A stretch of DNA of 64,000 nt, taken from positions 26,547,611-26,611,610 of the forward strand of contig NC_092576.1 of the NCBI RefSeq assembly GCF_037975245.1, given 5' to 3'. The stretch is from Apostichopus japonicus. Lineage: Eukaryota > Echinodermata > Holothuroidea > Aspidochirotida > Stichopodidae. A program made the translations under genes and the position numbers. Below, one piece after another: positions 1 to 11,059 of this stretch. Within the stretch, counting starts at the first letter, position 1. Every line of letters starts with the position of its first letter. A model generated the notes under the pieces. The model was not told the origin of the DNA. It searched no databases and saw only the letters and a list, made by a program, of their open reading frames with translations.

Positions 1-440
1 TTACTCTACCAGACTAAGACTCCATACCTGATGTAAACGAAATTAGTTCTGATCAAGATGAAGCAAAACTTCATTCAACTTTTGACTTCCAGATAGAACA
101 GACCTACTATATCATTTTCACCAAATGGCAAGTGCTAGGTATTTATTCGAGGGTCTTACTAATGAGATGAAAAGTCTCTATAAGCATGAATTTTCAAACA
201 TAGTGAATAGCGCACAGTACGTACAGATGTGTACTAGAGCACATTTAAGGATATTCCTAAAAGATGTGGTCTTTTAAGGGCCATCAATTCCTCCAGAAAG
301 AGCAGACTGGTCCACCTTACTTAAACATGCATTGTCTTCCTTTTCTTTCTTTGCATTAATTTATTTAATTTTTTCTTATTCTCGATAGTTCCTTATCTAT
401 GTATATTGTTTATTCTTACTTAGTCTCTCTTTGTTTTTGT
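1..440 (+). repeat. R1 repeat, copy 1 (coding-like dispersed repeat)
   Basis: Similar blocks occur at 22,330-23,000, 42,540-42,690 and 53,030-54,190. The shared core reads, in one frame, C-T-R-A-H/R-F-R-I-F-L-K-x-V, and is followed by a non-coding tail around 'ccagaaagagcagact' and, in this copy and the one at 22,330, 'ctcgatagttccttatctatg'. The protein frame is broken here. I do not recognise the family. The conserved peptide suggests the repeat derives from an exon of a mobile-element or multicopy gene. Confidence 0.6.
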
Positions 441-1539
441 TTATATATATTATATATATTATTTATTAATTATTTATGAAATTATTTATTTACTTCATAA
501 TGCATACGAAAAAAGAAAAAGAAAATGAGTAAATATGATGAAAACGCAACACACACCCACTCAAAAGAAAATGAAATAAAATGATGCGAAAAAAATATTT
601 ACAAAAAATCAAAGATATAAAAAATATAAAAAATTACAAAATAATAATCATAATCCGAATTTTATTGATGACGTCATTCGACCTATCACCTCTCTCATTT
701 AAATGGTGCCTATACTCCTCCATACTTACTAAGAGGTTTGTTGCCACTGTTAAAATTGATACGATGCCAAATAAAATAATTATATTCCGAAAGGGAAAAT
801 TTATATTTCAGAACATCAATTAAATATGTTTCAAACATCAAACATTTGCTTATATGTTGCATGTATTTTTCTCTAAGGGTTTGCAGTCTCATGGGTAGGT
901 CGGATTCGAGAAATTATTTGATACGGCCCTTACAGGTTGGGGGTTATACAGAAACTATTTCAGTGGCTTTACTTTGGATTTGGAAATCCTAGACATGATT
1001 ATTGAAAAGCACAAGCTATATAATTAGCAAAATAGAACCAGAAGGTGTTCACACTGACGACTGTTTCAGATCTAACAAAGGTGAAGGAGCATTCTGGGAT
1101 TGGCCACAAAAGGACTAATTAACAATTTCCCCAAGAAAGGGATAAAAGTAACACCTACCTTTAATGCCACTCAAACGGTTGTTATCTACAGGAACACTCT
1201 CTGCCTCATTCTCCTTATTGAAAGCCCTACGTATCATCCAGTATTTGCAACGACTGGGCAATATTTCCACCAGCAGGCATGCTATAATCTTTTAAAAAGA
1301 CCCGGTTTTTTGTGTAAAACCCTTTACCTGTAATGTAAACACCGGAACTGGCGGAGCATTGCGCATGTGCAACACATCGCCGACGTAACCGGCGAAAGCC
1401 AGACTTTTAAGTACAAGTTGACCCTTTTGGCTGAATAAATATAACATATATATATATATATATATTTATATAATAAACACTTGCTTATTACACTAATATA
1501 TAGGAACAATTCCTTAAACTATATGTGCTTTTTACGTGA

Positions 1540-1552
1540 CCCGTCATACGGG
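1540..1552 (-). other. LINE 3'-terminal hairpin
   Basis: The element's 3' end has a 5-bp perfect stem CCCGT/ACGGG around a 3-base loop, followed by TCACGTAAAAAGC. The same hairpin is at 30,755-30,767 and 47,676-47,688, and with one wobble pair near 20,700. In some LINEs such tails are recognised by their own RT; that role here is inference. Confidence 0.6.
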
Positions 1553-1687
1553 ATACAAAACGTCACGGCCAAACGGCACTACCAAACCATCCCATTCTGA
1601 AAAACGAACCTCAGGTCAAGCGAGCCAAAAAAAGTACATACGCTCACCGACCTGCAGAGACAAAACGCCTAACCCCCCACTGAAATA

Positions 1688-4600
1688 TTAAAAAACTACA
1701 AAAGGACGACCAGCACGCAGCGAAACAAAGCACCCTTCCCCAGCACACCACCGTCCAAAAAAGGCAGCCCTAGATAAACGGCGAAAATCGCCTTCAACCT
1801 GAAGGCGAATGTCAGACTTCACCGCCTCCAGGACTGCCTGCCAACTGGCGAATTTCCCCCTAAAAACAACATCACATCTATTCCTCCAAATAAGTTTTTT
1901 TACAACAGAACAAACATAAATAATACGCTGCAACACAGCAACGGAACAAACTGGAGGATCTAAACCATACAAAACAAAACCCTGTCCTACCGACCAGGAA
2001 CGGTCTCCCGCTAAACGGTCGGTCCAGGACTGAAACCACTCCCACAAGTTCAAAACAAAGGGGCAATGCCAAAAAACATGGGCAGTACTCTCTAAACTGT
2101 CACAGCCGGTCCTCGGGCACAGTCCATCACCCAATCGCCAGTGATACCTTTTCAGATTGGTCACCAAGGCACCGTGTGCAATTCTCCATGCAAGGTCACG
2201 GAGCCTGCAACCATTCAGCCTTGAATGCACCGAACGCCATACTTCGACAGGATGACGTCCCTGTACAAAAATTGCATTCAAGGCCCTATCCCGCAACGAA
2301 CTGTGAACGAGGGCCGGCTGTGACAGGTCAACAGGGGGCAACTCAATTAGAGCGGAGCAAATGACACGCACCACCCTGTTTGGAGTACTACTATGCGGTT
2401 CTCTGTTGCTAAACAGCGCCGGGACCCATCGACGCAGGTGCAAACCGCCCCAAAAACGTACAAAATAAGAACAAGGCAACCCTGGGTCAGTTACCGCTAC
2501 AAACAACTGCTTAAATAACAAACAAGTTAACTTACTTTCCAGATGAACCACCCCTAACCCACCCTTCTCCAGTTTTTGGTACATTACCGCCCTTTTGACA
2601 AGCTCTGTACCCCCCGACCAAATAAATGAAAATATCGCTCTCTCCAACCGCACCAGGACGCGACGCGGAATTGGATACACCGCGCCCGGGTACCACAAGA
2701 TGGGCGAAACAAAACGATTAACTACGGTGACTTTCCCTAGGATCGAAAGCCAGCGGGTGCCAAAGGTTTCGAGCCTGCTCTCAAATACCTCAGCCATCTC
2801 GCTCCAGGTGACATCACCAGGTGCATCGTAGCCGAACCATATACCATTAATTTTGATATTCTGATCCGACCACGACGCACCGAATGGTAAGTCTCTGTAT
2901 CTCCAGCTACCAAGACGAAGGCCCTTTGTCTTTTCTGGATTCAACTTCGCCCCGGTAGCTCTCTCAAAAATAGATAGATCCTGCGAGAGTGCGCGAAAGG
3001 AGCCCAGACTCGAAACAATACATGTCACGTCATCTGCATATTGAGCGCATTTCACTTTGGCACCCCCTGGCACAACGAATGGAACAAGTTTGGAGTCCCT
3101 TTCCAAAAGACGAGAGAGGGACTCGCTAAACAAAACATAAAGTAATGGAGACAGAGGGCACCCCTGGCGCACCCCCCTCTCTACGTTAAAAACCTCCGAA
3201 CAAAACCCATTTACGATAACAGAACTGAAACTTTCTTGATACAAAACAGAAATCCATTTACGAAAAACCGGGTGCAACTGAAACGTCTCCAATACATTCA
3301 TTAAAAAACCGCGATCCACCATGTCAAAGGCCTTCTGCTGGTCCAGAGACACCAATGCACATGGCAGATCACGCTCAATAACAAAGTCGGTCAAGTCGCG
3401 CATCAACCACAAGTTCTGCTGGATGCAATGACCCTTCACTGCACAAGTCTGGAGATCACCCACAAGATGCGGCATAGCCAGTGCAAGGCGGTTGCACAAA
3501 GCCTTAGCCAGCAACTTATAGTCCACATTTAACAAGGTGATCGGACGCTTGTTACGGGGATCCAAGGGGTCCCCAGACTTGGGCAGCAAAGTAATCATGC
3601 CCATACGTTGACTTTGGTTTAACAGTCCGTTTTGGAAGGCGTCCTCGAAGACGGCTCTGATGTCGGGTCCTATTATTGCCCAGAAGGTTCGGTAGAACTC
3701 CCTCGGAAGCCCGTCCGAACCCGGCGACTTGCCATTCTTCATCTTCGAAAGCGCCTTCCAAAGCTCAACAGTGGTTATTCCGCCACCCAAAATATCATTG
3801 ACATCGTGGGGAACGGTTTTTGAGATTCCCCTCAATAAATCAGCCTGTGCCGACAAGTCGACATTGCCACGCGTAAACAAACTCGAATAGTACTCTTTAT
3901 ATACGCGGACAATGCCGTGAGGGTCACTAACCACGGTCCCATCAGTAGCGCGCACAGACGGGACGCGTCTGTCACCTGCCGATGAGCTAACGGACTGGTA
4001 AAACCTCAGTGAAGGGCGCTCCTCGGCTTCCACCGCTTCGACACGGGCCCTGACGCGGGCACCGTGGTACTTTTCATCGAGATAAGTCTGCAAAGCGATG
4101 ACAGCCGAAGGGTCGCCAAACTTCACCTCCGCGCACAGCTTCGAGAATTTTTCTCTTCGACGCCGTGCGCGGGTCACGCAATACTGAATTGCGTAGCGTT
4201 TGATGCGCAACTTGACATCATCCCACCATTGGGATGTAGAAGCAAAGGCCGGCTTCAATGTTTGCCATCCTTTGTACCTGGTCTCGAAACCCTGGCGGAA
4301 CTCTGCCTCGCCAAGAATCCGACAGTTAAGCTTCCACAGGCCCCGCCCGATGGGGAAAATGGAAGGCAAAACAAAACGTGCTACCACAGTGTCATGGTCA
4401 GAGAGCGGACAGCTGAGCGTCTCGCAACCCGAAAATGTAAAACTAACGGGCGCATACACTCGATCTATCCTGGAGGCATCTTCTCCGTTAGGCCTCACCC
4501 ACGTATACACCGTACTACACGGGTGCATATGCCTCCAGACATCGGCTAAAAGGTGTGCCGAAGTGAATCTGTCCAATTCTGTGATCCCAGCGTCAGGACT

Positions 4601-5080
4601 AGCAGACACAGAAGCCCCGAGTCTGTCAAGACCCGAGTCTGGGACACAGTTAAAGTCTCCGACCATGACACATGGTGCACTACCAGGAACAAAGGAAGGC
4701 AGCGTGTTAAAAAATTCTCGTCTAGCAGAAGGCCGATTGGGAGCATACACATTGCAGAGGGAGATGTTACCCTGTGGATACTTGAAAAGAATGCAAACCA
4801 ATCGGCCCTCGTGATCCGTCTCCACCCTAGTGGCACAACCCGCCTGACGAGGTGACAGGAGGATGACAGTGCCACAGGATGAAGACGAACCAAACGAAGC
4901 ATGCAGCCCACCACCCCACTCATAAGCCCATAGAGGGACATCTTCTTCCAAAATATGTGTTTCTTGCAGGCAAACGCAGTCGACCTCCATTGAAATACAA
5001 TATAGGAAAATGCGACTGCGCTTGCGATGATCCCTCATGCCATTCACGTTCAAAGTGGCAACTGAAAATGTATGGGCCAT
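1688..5080 (-). CDS. LINE ORF2: AP endonuclease / reverse transcriptase
   Basis: This is a 1,130-residue ORF with no internal stop. The start is the ATG at 5,080, 20 bases past the ORF1 stop; a longer frame begins only with TTG. The N-terminus is an APE-type endonuclease (about 1-225) with TLNVNGMRD, QETHI, NVYAPN, GDFNCVPDSG and LSDHD. The RT follows: KMKNGKSPGSDGLP (about 447), DQQKAFD (about 578), GVRQGCPLSPLL (about 640) and the catalytic YADD (about 680). Near the C-terminus a Cys/His knuckle (CPRTGC...HVFWHCP, about 985-1,005) is typical of L1/Tx1-type ORF2. It nicks target DNA and primes cDNA synthesis. All key residues are present, so it could be functional, but its ORF1 partner is frameshifted. 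Confidence 0.93.
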   Translation of the reverse strand: MAHTFSVATLNVNGMRDHRKRSRIFLYCISMEVDCVCLQETHILEEDVPLWAYEWGGGLHASFGSSSSCGTVILLSPRQAGCATRVETDHEGRLVCILFKYPQGNISLCNVYAPNRPSARREFFNTLPSFVPGSAPCVMVGDFNCVPDSGLDRLGASVSASPDAGITELDRFTSAHLLADVWRHMHPCSTVYTWVRPNGEDASRIDRVYAPVSFTFSGCETLSCPLSDHDTVVARFVLPSIFPIGRGLWKLNCRILGEAEFRQGFETRYKGWQTLKPAFASTSQWWDDVKLRIKRYAIQYCVTRARRRREKFSKLCAEVKFGDPSAVIALQTYLDEKYHGARVRARVEAVEAEERPSLRFYQSVSSSAGDRRVPSVRATDGTVVSDPHGIVRVYKEYYSSLFTRGNVDLSAQADLLRGISKTVPHDVNDILGGGITTVELWKALSKMKNGKSPGSDGLPREFYRTFWAIIGPDIRAVFEDAFQNGLLNQSQRMGMITLLPKSGDPLDPRNKRPITLLNVDYKLLAKALCNRLALAMPHLVGDLQTCAVKGHCIQQNLWLMRDLTDFVIERDLPCALVSLDQQKAFDMVDRGFLMNVLETFQLHPVFRKWISVLYQESFSSVIVNGFCSEVFNVERGVRQGCPLSPLLYVLFSESLSRLLERDSKLVPFVVPGGAKVKCAQYADDVTCIVSSLGSFRALSQDLSIFERATGAKLNPEKTKGLRLGSWRYRDLPFGASWSDQNIKINGIWFGYDAPGDVTWSEMAEVFESRLETFGTRWLSILGKVTVVNRFVSPILWYPGAVYPIPRRVLVRLERAIFSFIWSGGTELVKRAVMYQKLEKGGLGVVHLESKLTCLLFKQLFVAVTDPGLPCSYFVRFWGGLHLRRWVPALFSNREPHSSTPNRVVRVICSALIELPPVDLSQPALVHSSLRDRALNAIFVQGRHPVEVWRSVHSRLNGCRLRDLAWRIAHGALVTNLKRYHWRLGDGLCPRTGCDSLESTAHVFWHCPFVLNLWEWFQSWTDRLAGDRSWSVGQGFVLYGLDPPVCSVAVLQRIIYVCSVVKKLIWRNRCDVVFRGKFASWQAVLEAVKSDIRLQVEGDFRRLSRAAFFGRWCAGEGCFVSLRAGRPFVVF

Positions 5081-5100
5081 GAGAGGGCAATGGGGCAAAA

Positions 5101-6274
5101 CTACGCCGACGTCGATTCTGTAAGCTTCAAGCGCGCTCTAGACGACATATCGTCGTCAGAGTCGTCACTTGAGGCCGACCTTTTCAGTGAGGGTTCCCCC
5201 ATCTCGTCGTACCAGCTCGTCCCAGTGGCACGTTTCGGCTCGACGATCACCGAGCCTCCGGAGTCGCTGTCAGACATAGCCTCCGGGGACCCGACGACCG
5301 AGTCGTCGTCAGACAGTCTCCGGATCTGGCGATACCGGCGGCGGACTGGGGACGGAACTGGACGGGTTGATGGGGGAAGCTGGTGGAGACCCCGTGTCCG
5401 CTTCGCTGTGTGGTGGAGACGGTGCGGGCACGGGGTTGATGGGGGAAGCTGGTGGAGACTTTCTCGGTGCAGGCACGGGGTTGGGGTCTGCAACTACGGG
5501 GGAGGGTGAAGGAGGTGCGGAGAGTGAATCCTCACCCGTTTCCCCCTCCTTGCGTGGAGCTTCCTCCGGGGCAGTAGGTGCGCCAGAACTTGGCGCCTTT
5601 GCTTGACCCCCACTCTTTGTCATAAAGACATAAGAGGAGGGACAAGCGCGAAAGACATGTCCCTCCTTCCCACAGAGTGAGCACACAACTTCGCTTGGGC
5701 AAGCAGAGGTATCATGCCCAAGACGAAGGCAGCGCCCACACTTTTTATTTGGGCAGCCCTTGGCTTCGTGCCCGGTCTCCCCACACCTGAAGCAGGTACG
5801 GGGCTGACCGGGGTATCGCACGTGAGCTTTATGCCCGGCAATAAAAAGGAAGGAGGGAATGTCCTGCTTGAGGTCGATCCGAACCTGTCGGTGCCCGTTG
5901 AACACCCCAGGGGCCTGTGCGTAGGAGCACATTTTAACAGCCTTGACAGCCCCAAACCGACCTAAAACAGTTGCGACAAGTTCTTGACGCACCTCTAATC
6001 CTACGTGGATGACAGTTACCCATACGGAACGTTCGTATGGAGTAACTGTCAAACCTTCAACCCCACTCAGCAACGTGACACCCTTCTGCCGGGTCACGTC
6101 ACTGGTAAAACGTAGATCATACGTATTACGACCCTGGAGAGCTTGTAAAGCATCAACCTCTCCAGGCACAACAACACCCTTACTCTTTAAAATACTAAAA
6201 ACTTGCACCGGTGGAACCGCTTGTTCACCGGTGAAGGTCAACTTAACAATTTTCGAATCACGGCGCGATGCCAT
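5101..6274 (-). pseudogene. LINE ORF1 zinc-knuckle (gag-like) protein, one frameshift
   Basis: The ORF begins MASRRDSKIVKL at 6,274. It has three CCHC zinc knuckles in a row at about residues 158-212 (CFRCGETGHEAKGCP, CGRCLRLGHDTSACP, CSLCGKEGHVFRACP). A Pro/Ser-rich region and an acidic Ser/Asp-rich tail follow. ORF1 proteins of this type bind element RNA in the RNP. Compared with the copies at 26,116-26,805 and 43,375-44,139, one base is missing near 5,316. The frame therefore stops at 5,309, and the conserved tail (WYDEMGEPSLKRS) continues in another frame to the stop at 5,101. It is otherwise intact. Confidence 0.88.
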
Positions 6275-6821
6275 GATACCGAAGGTGGCTAGGCCACAGA
6301 GGAGTAACAAAAACAAACTATAAAGACAGGTTTAAACTTAAAACGATATACGATAACTATATACGACAAACGCACACACCCGCCTGGCGGGAAGTATAGC
6401 ACAGTACAGTAAGGTAAGATAGTAGCTGTATCAGATGGAGAGCGAGAGCGAAAAACACGTCTGCACTCCACGAATGCCAACTGCCAACCTGTGGAATGTA
6501 CTTTATTTCTGATTAAGCGCTCTCGCGCATCTACTTTCTTTCCTAATCGCAATGGATAATATTGAAGCTTTTCGGGCTCCTGATTGGTGCACAGTACGGT
6601 AGTTTACGTAAATACCATTTTGCAATACCAGACTCCCATAGTAACCAAACAGCGCAAGAACAAAGCTACACAAAAAAATGTGTGCGACTCATGTCATGAT
6701 TACTGTTAAACGAAACTTTTTCTTAAAAAAAAACCCATTTCGCACAACCTTGATTAAATATTTACTTCAAAAGGAAACGTTCGGGAGTTGTTAACGGTAC
6801 AGGATACGAACCGTCAGTGTT

Positions 6822-8037
6822 CCTTTTCAAAAGGACCGTTCTGTATATGACCCCCTTGAGCGGTGGGCTTGGTTTGGTCCACCTACCATCTAAACTGCGC
6901 TTTCTCCTCTTGAAAGGTGTTTTTGTTGCTTTTGAAAACCCTTCGTTGCCCTTTGCTTTTTTTGTTAGGTACTGGGGTGGGTTTCTTTTGCGACACCACT
7001 GGCCCGGATCCTTTTCCAATAACCGGCCAAAGGCGACACGCCCTTCTGGGGTCTATACTCAGATTGGTGACTCTCTTCGTAGAATCAAAGAAGAGGGTGG
7101 GACACATGTTCTGCTGAACGTGGCCCCCTCTGTGTTATACCCACCATTGTTTCGTTCAATGCTCGCGCCTGTGTGCCCGTCGGCTTGCCGGACCGCCATC
7201 TCTCCAGATGTGTGGCGGTCTGTGTGTTGCAAGTCACTAGATAGCCGTCTCAGGGACTTGGCGTGGAGAATTGCACATGGGGTCCTCATCACTAACCATT
7301 TTCGCCTAGTCAGGTGGCGATTAGGTGATGGGATTTGTCCCCGTGTGGGCTGTAAAGCCATCGAGACTATGCAACACCTTTTGCTGGAGTGTCCCTTTGT
7401 CCGGTTGGTGTGGGATTGGTTTCACGCCTTCGTTATTGGTGTTATTGGTTGCACACAGTGGGCCATCAGTAGTGATTTTGTTTTGTATGGTTTGTTGCCC
7501 CCTGTGTGCCCAACCTGGGTTAGGGATCTGCTGTTGTTGTTTGCCGCTGTTATCAGGAGACACATCTGGAACAGCAGATGCCGCCTAGTTTTCGATGGGG
7601 ACGTCTGGAGGGCAGAGGATATTGTCCCCCTCGTGCAAAGTGACATCAGGTTGCGCATGGAGGCGGACCATGCACGGCTTCCCGACACTGCCTTTCGTAG
7701 ACGCTGGCGCAAGCCTGTCGTCTACTATCGGGACGGCGTTCCCCGGATGAAATTTGGAGTGAGTTAGTTGGTAGGTGTGGGGGCTGTGTGGTCGTTACAT
7801 AATATAGGTTGGTTAATTTTTCTATTTGTGGTTTCGGGTTGGCTTTTTGGGGCTTGTTTGTAGTGTTTTATTTGTTTTGCTTCTGTTGGCCTTTGGGTCC
7901 GTGCCCTTTTCGCGTCACGTTAATCGCTGCGTTCGTGAGAGATTGATGGCTTTCAGTTGTTGCTTTACAGACTGGGTTTGTTTTTGGTTTTGTTGACCTT
8001 TGGTCCGTGTCCGTTTCTTAGCACGTAAAAAGCACAC
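6822..8037 (+). mobile_element. 5'-truncated LINE, second Tx1-like subfamily
   Basis: The fragment carries the C-terminal part of ORF2 and a 3' UTR ending ACGTAAAAAGCACAC. It is flanked by a perfect 12-base target-site duplication, ACCGTCAGTGTT, at 6,810-6,821 and 8,038-8,049. The corresponding empty site in copy B is at about 48,434-48,446. The protein is clearly related to but distinct from copy 1 ORF2. The 3' UTR holds two similar 'ggtccgtgtcc'-type blocks. Confidence 0.9.
6835..7767 (+). pseudogene. ORF2 C-terminal fragment (second LINE subfamily)
   Basis: An open frame of about 310 codons without its endonuclease and RT catalytic core. It aligns with the last third of ORF2 from copy 1. 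Shared blocks are GLGLVHLPSKL, FFVRYWGGF, SRLRDLAWRIAHG and a Cys/His knuckle in CPRVGC...HLLLECPF. It ends YYRDGVPRMKFGVS, the same tail seen in the internally deleted LINE at 17,196-19,183. The frame is uninterrupted, which suggests a fairly young insertion, but there is no start or promoter. Confidence 0.85.
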
Positions 8038-8934
8038 ACCGTCAGTGTTTAAGGGGTTAGGTTTGATAGTAAACGTACGAATATTTTGGAATATTAAGGA
8101 AACTTGAAGTCCTTTAGTTTGTAGAACTTGAGTAATGAAACGTTCGGGAATTGTGAAATAGATTGTGAAATAGAAACGGTGATATTATTCCACACCGATT
8201 CCCCTTTCTTTGTTTAATAATATAACTTCCATTGCGTGAGTAACCGCCTAGTGTGAGTAGTGTAATCCTCCCATTATACCTGAAATAACTGCTTAGTCTC
8301 CGATCGATATCGAGCTGACCCCACTTTATTTACCTACCACGAAGTAACATTACCCAAAATAAATCAAATTGAACAAGAGAAATAGAAAAAAGTCATATTA
8401 TTGTGACTGAATATTATTTAACAAAAGTTAGGCGAAATGGTTGGGCGAAATGGTAGTTGGGCGAAGTGACCAGCAAGGTAAATAATAACATAAACATTAG
8501 GCCTATTGCACACAGTGACAGTGACGAGTTATACGGGGGACGAGTTGGATATCTGACAAGTCAGTTGTATGCAATATACACGCAGGGAAGTGCAGTCAGT
8601 AAGCTAGGCTAGGCACGCATACCGCTGTTCATATTATTTATGTTATGACGGTCGAACGTTGATAATAATTGTGGAACGCAATAACTTGACTTTGTGATAA
8701 AATTGGATCTTAATCATACAGAATCAATACGCATTACGTCGCCCGTTGTTTCTCAATACGAGTTAACAGAACTGCTTAAGCCAGCCTAGCCTAAGCTAGT
8801 CTACTGGTAGGCATAATGTTACGCGAATCCTAACGTAAGGGCTTAGGCCCACAAGCCTAGCACTATTATTCCATATAGGCTAAGGCCTACTCTAATACTA
8901 TATAAGTAAGATAACAGTTAGTGACACAACAGAA

Positions 8935-9183
8935 ATGGCTAGCTCTAACATTACTAACGTTAATGTTAGGACAGGTGTATGGCGTTTGAAAAAAAAAGAT
9001 GATTTTATGTGCAAGTACAGACAACATAGATTTGTTGGAACCAAAGACAGAGGCACTGCGTGACGAATCACCTAAACCTAGTGAATTTGATGATAACCGA
9101 CCAACTCTATATCAATTAACTACAAACTCCAATCAGGTGGCGTCTGAAAATAACCATAACCATGACCTTGCTCATGAATCAAG
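8935..9183 (+). pseudogene. Exon-like ORF of an unrecognised duplicated gene (copy A)
   Basis: The ATG at 8,935 opens MASSNITNVNVRTG; the longer frame (ATG 8,999) gives ILCASTDNIDLLEPK... and ends ...HDLAHES right at a good splice donor, AG|GTAAGC (9,183/9,184). The two frames are offset by +1 across an A-run. Copy B (49,202-49,447) has the same donor and the same offset. I do not recognise the protein. Confidence 0.45.
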
Positions 9184-11059
9184 GTAAGCAATTAAGACTA
9201 ACATGAAGCTTTCTATCAGTAAATGTGTGCCTCTATGCTGGGCCATTTAGTTTTAGGGAGGCTTGCTTAAAACATAGGCTATATCATTACATCTGCAAGG
9301 TGGACCACGAAGGGAGTTCCTCATGCTTCTGGCAAAGGCACTCCAAAACAGCCCTATCTTTGAGGGGTCCATGGAGAGACGGAGCCTGTGTCTCTATGCA
9401 TCTAGTGAGATTATCTTTCCAAAATTAATTCTGTTAATTGCATTACAATATGTTGTTTGTACCATATTATAAAGTATAAGTGCCCTTTTGTTCTTTACGT
9501 GGTAAAACAGGTATGAAAGTCTGAAAATCTTGTAAACACCATGACAAATTTCTAATTGATAGTTATGGCATAGCGCCCTCGCATTCCTTTGTAAATTGAT
9601 CGCAACCGCTACTGTTGCGTCATACTGTGCACGTACACTTGTAAAAATTGGCGGCTACAAGTGAACCACGCACTGCACGCAGCTACCCCACATATACGGC
9701 CCCAGAGGTCTTAGAGATGTGGGACGATACCACTGAAGATGAGGACCAGGACGTTCTGGTCGAACCAGTGTTTCAAGATTCGGTCCTTTTTGAGGATCCA
9801 GAAATTGTCAGTCAATAGCGTTCTTTACGTTATGCTGTAATTGTAGAATGTCAAGAAAGTAAAAACTTTCAACAATGATGATAACCAAGTAATATTGTTA
9901 CATACTGTAAGAAAAGTTAAAAATATAACAGGGTGGCCAAATAAAATTGCAAGAGGGGAGTTCCATGGTATTTTTTTGTCATTTTTGGGGGTGGCCAAAT
10001 GAACAAAGAATAGGCCAATGTTCAAATGACCATATCCCAGTAGCCGGTGGGCCAAACCTCTTGATATTGGTGTCTTGTAATTACAAAAGCAATCCAAATC
10101 TGCCAATATCAATATTTATCATGTAGGAGCAATTTCTTAAGTTTGATGACCTTTTTAACTTCACTTTGACCTTTCATTTCACCTTGTGGATCATGTGATC
10201 GGGAGATGAGCTTCGGTGAATAATATACCCCCAGATGTTTTCCATATTATTTCTTATTTGCAATAACATCTGCAACTGATTGACTGTACTGGAACTTCTT
10301 CATGTGATTGATGTATTAGACCAACTTTGTTTGATTTTTGACCTTGGGTCATGAAATCACAACCAGGGTGTTGGCTTCATTTCTTTACAACTGGACATTA
10401 TAGGATGGCAGGTTACTGACTGACATTGTGAAAGGCACTTGATACACTGGATAAATAACACACAAGGTGGGGGAAGACAATACTTAGATGTGATCACCAT
10501 GTACAGGCCTGTCTCATTCTAGCCCTGATTTCCATGATATCAGCACTACACTGTAGGCTCCACTAAGCGATATAATCATCAAGGAATTCAGCATTCCTAA
10601 ATGTAAGTACACATATATTTTATCAAAGCTGTGATTAACCCCAGTACTACCTATATAAATCATTGATATTACCTACAATTTGAATTTATTACTTTTTTTT
10701 GGCACTGGTTTTATATGTGGGTCAGGTGAGCCTGGCGAGGGAGGGTTGCGAGCAGCGTTTCAGTACAGTAACAGTTTGCTGGCCCCCTTAAGTTAGATTA
10801 GAGTGAGGATGGGCCAAATATTCAAGCAAGGCCAGAGAAGCCTGGTATTTTGCATTAGTTGAAATATTTTATTTAGAATGAACATTGGATTTCTATATGA
10901 GTGTGAGATAGACATTTTTTTTATTACTTTTAACAGTCAATCATAATTAACATATCACGGTAGGATCTTAATATCAGACATTTCTGATTTTACAGTGGAA
11001 ACTGCAGCTTTTATTCTGACAGTAACCTCTGTCATCAGTTACACCACACAAGGAAAACA

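Larger units (their letters stand above)
1527..6495 (-). mobile_element. Tx1-like (L1-group) LINE, near full length, copy 1
   Basis: This is a two-ORF non-LTR retrotransposon. ORF1 encodes a zinc-knuckle protein and ORF2 encodes APE endonuclease plus reverse transcriptase. The 5' UTR starts near 6,489 and the 3' tail ends at 1,527 with a CCCGT/ACGGG hairpin and ACGTAAAAAGC. Flanks match the unoccupied site in copy B near 48,025-48,035. The target-site duplication is short, about ATGT at 1,523-1,526 and 6,496-6,499. Of three long copies in the window it is the only one with an uninterrupted ORF2. Confidence 0.92.
6744..8471. mobile_element. MITE-like element, copy A, left end deleted, interrupted by a LINE
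   Basis: This matches the intact element at 48,322-48,911. The right terminus 'ttgggcgaagtgacc' ends at 8,471 and is followed by AGCA, as in copy B. The left terminus is truncated to 'cccatttcgcacaacc', and about 100 bases present in copy B are missing. A LINE (6,822-8,037) sits inside it. No coding capacity of its own is seen. Confidence 0.65.

Noticed and set aside
581-823. A+T-rich ORF starting MMRKKYLQKIKD
   Set aside because: Low-complexity Lys/Ile-rich translation of A+T-rich repeat DNA, not conserved as protein in copy B.
4064-4814. Long antisense ORFs across LINE ORF2 (repeated at 27,718-28,249 and 44,423-45,173)
   Set aside because: They recur only because ORF2 is conserved; they have no start context or domains and are shadows of the RT gene.
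9825-10112. 95-codon minus-strand ORF
   Set aside because: No start context, domain or conservation in copy B; composition is like the surrounding non-coding DNA.
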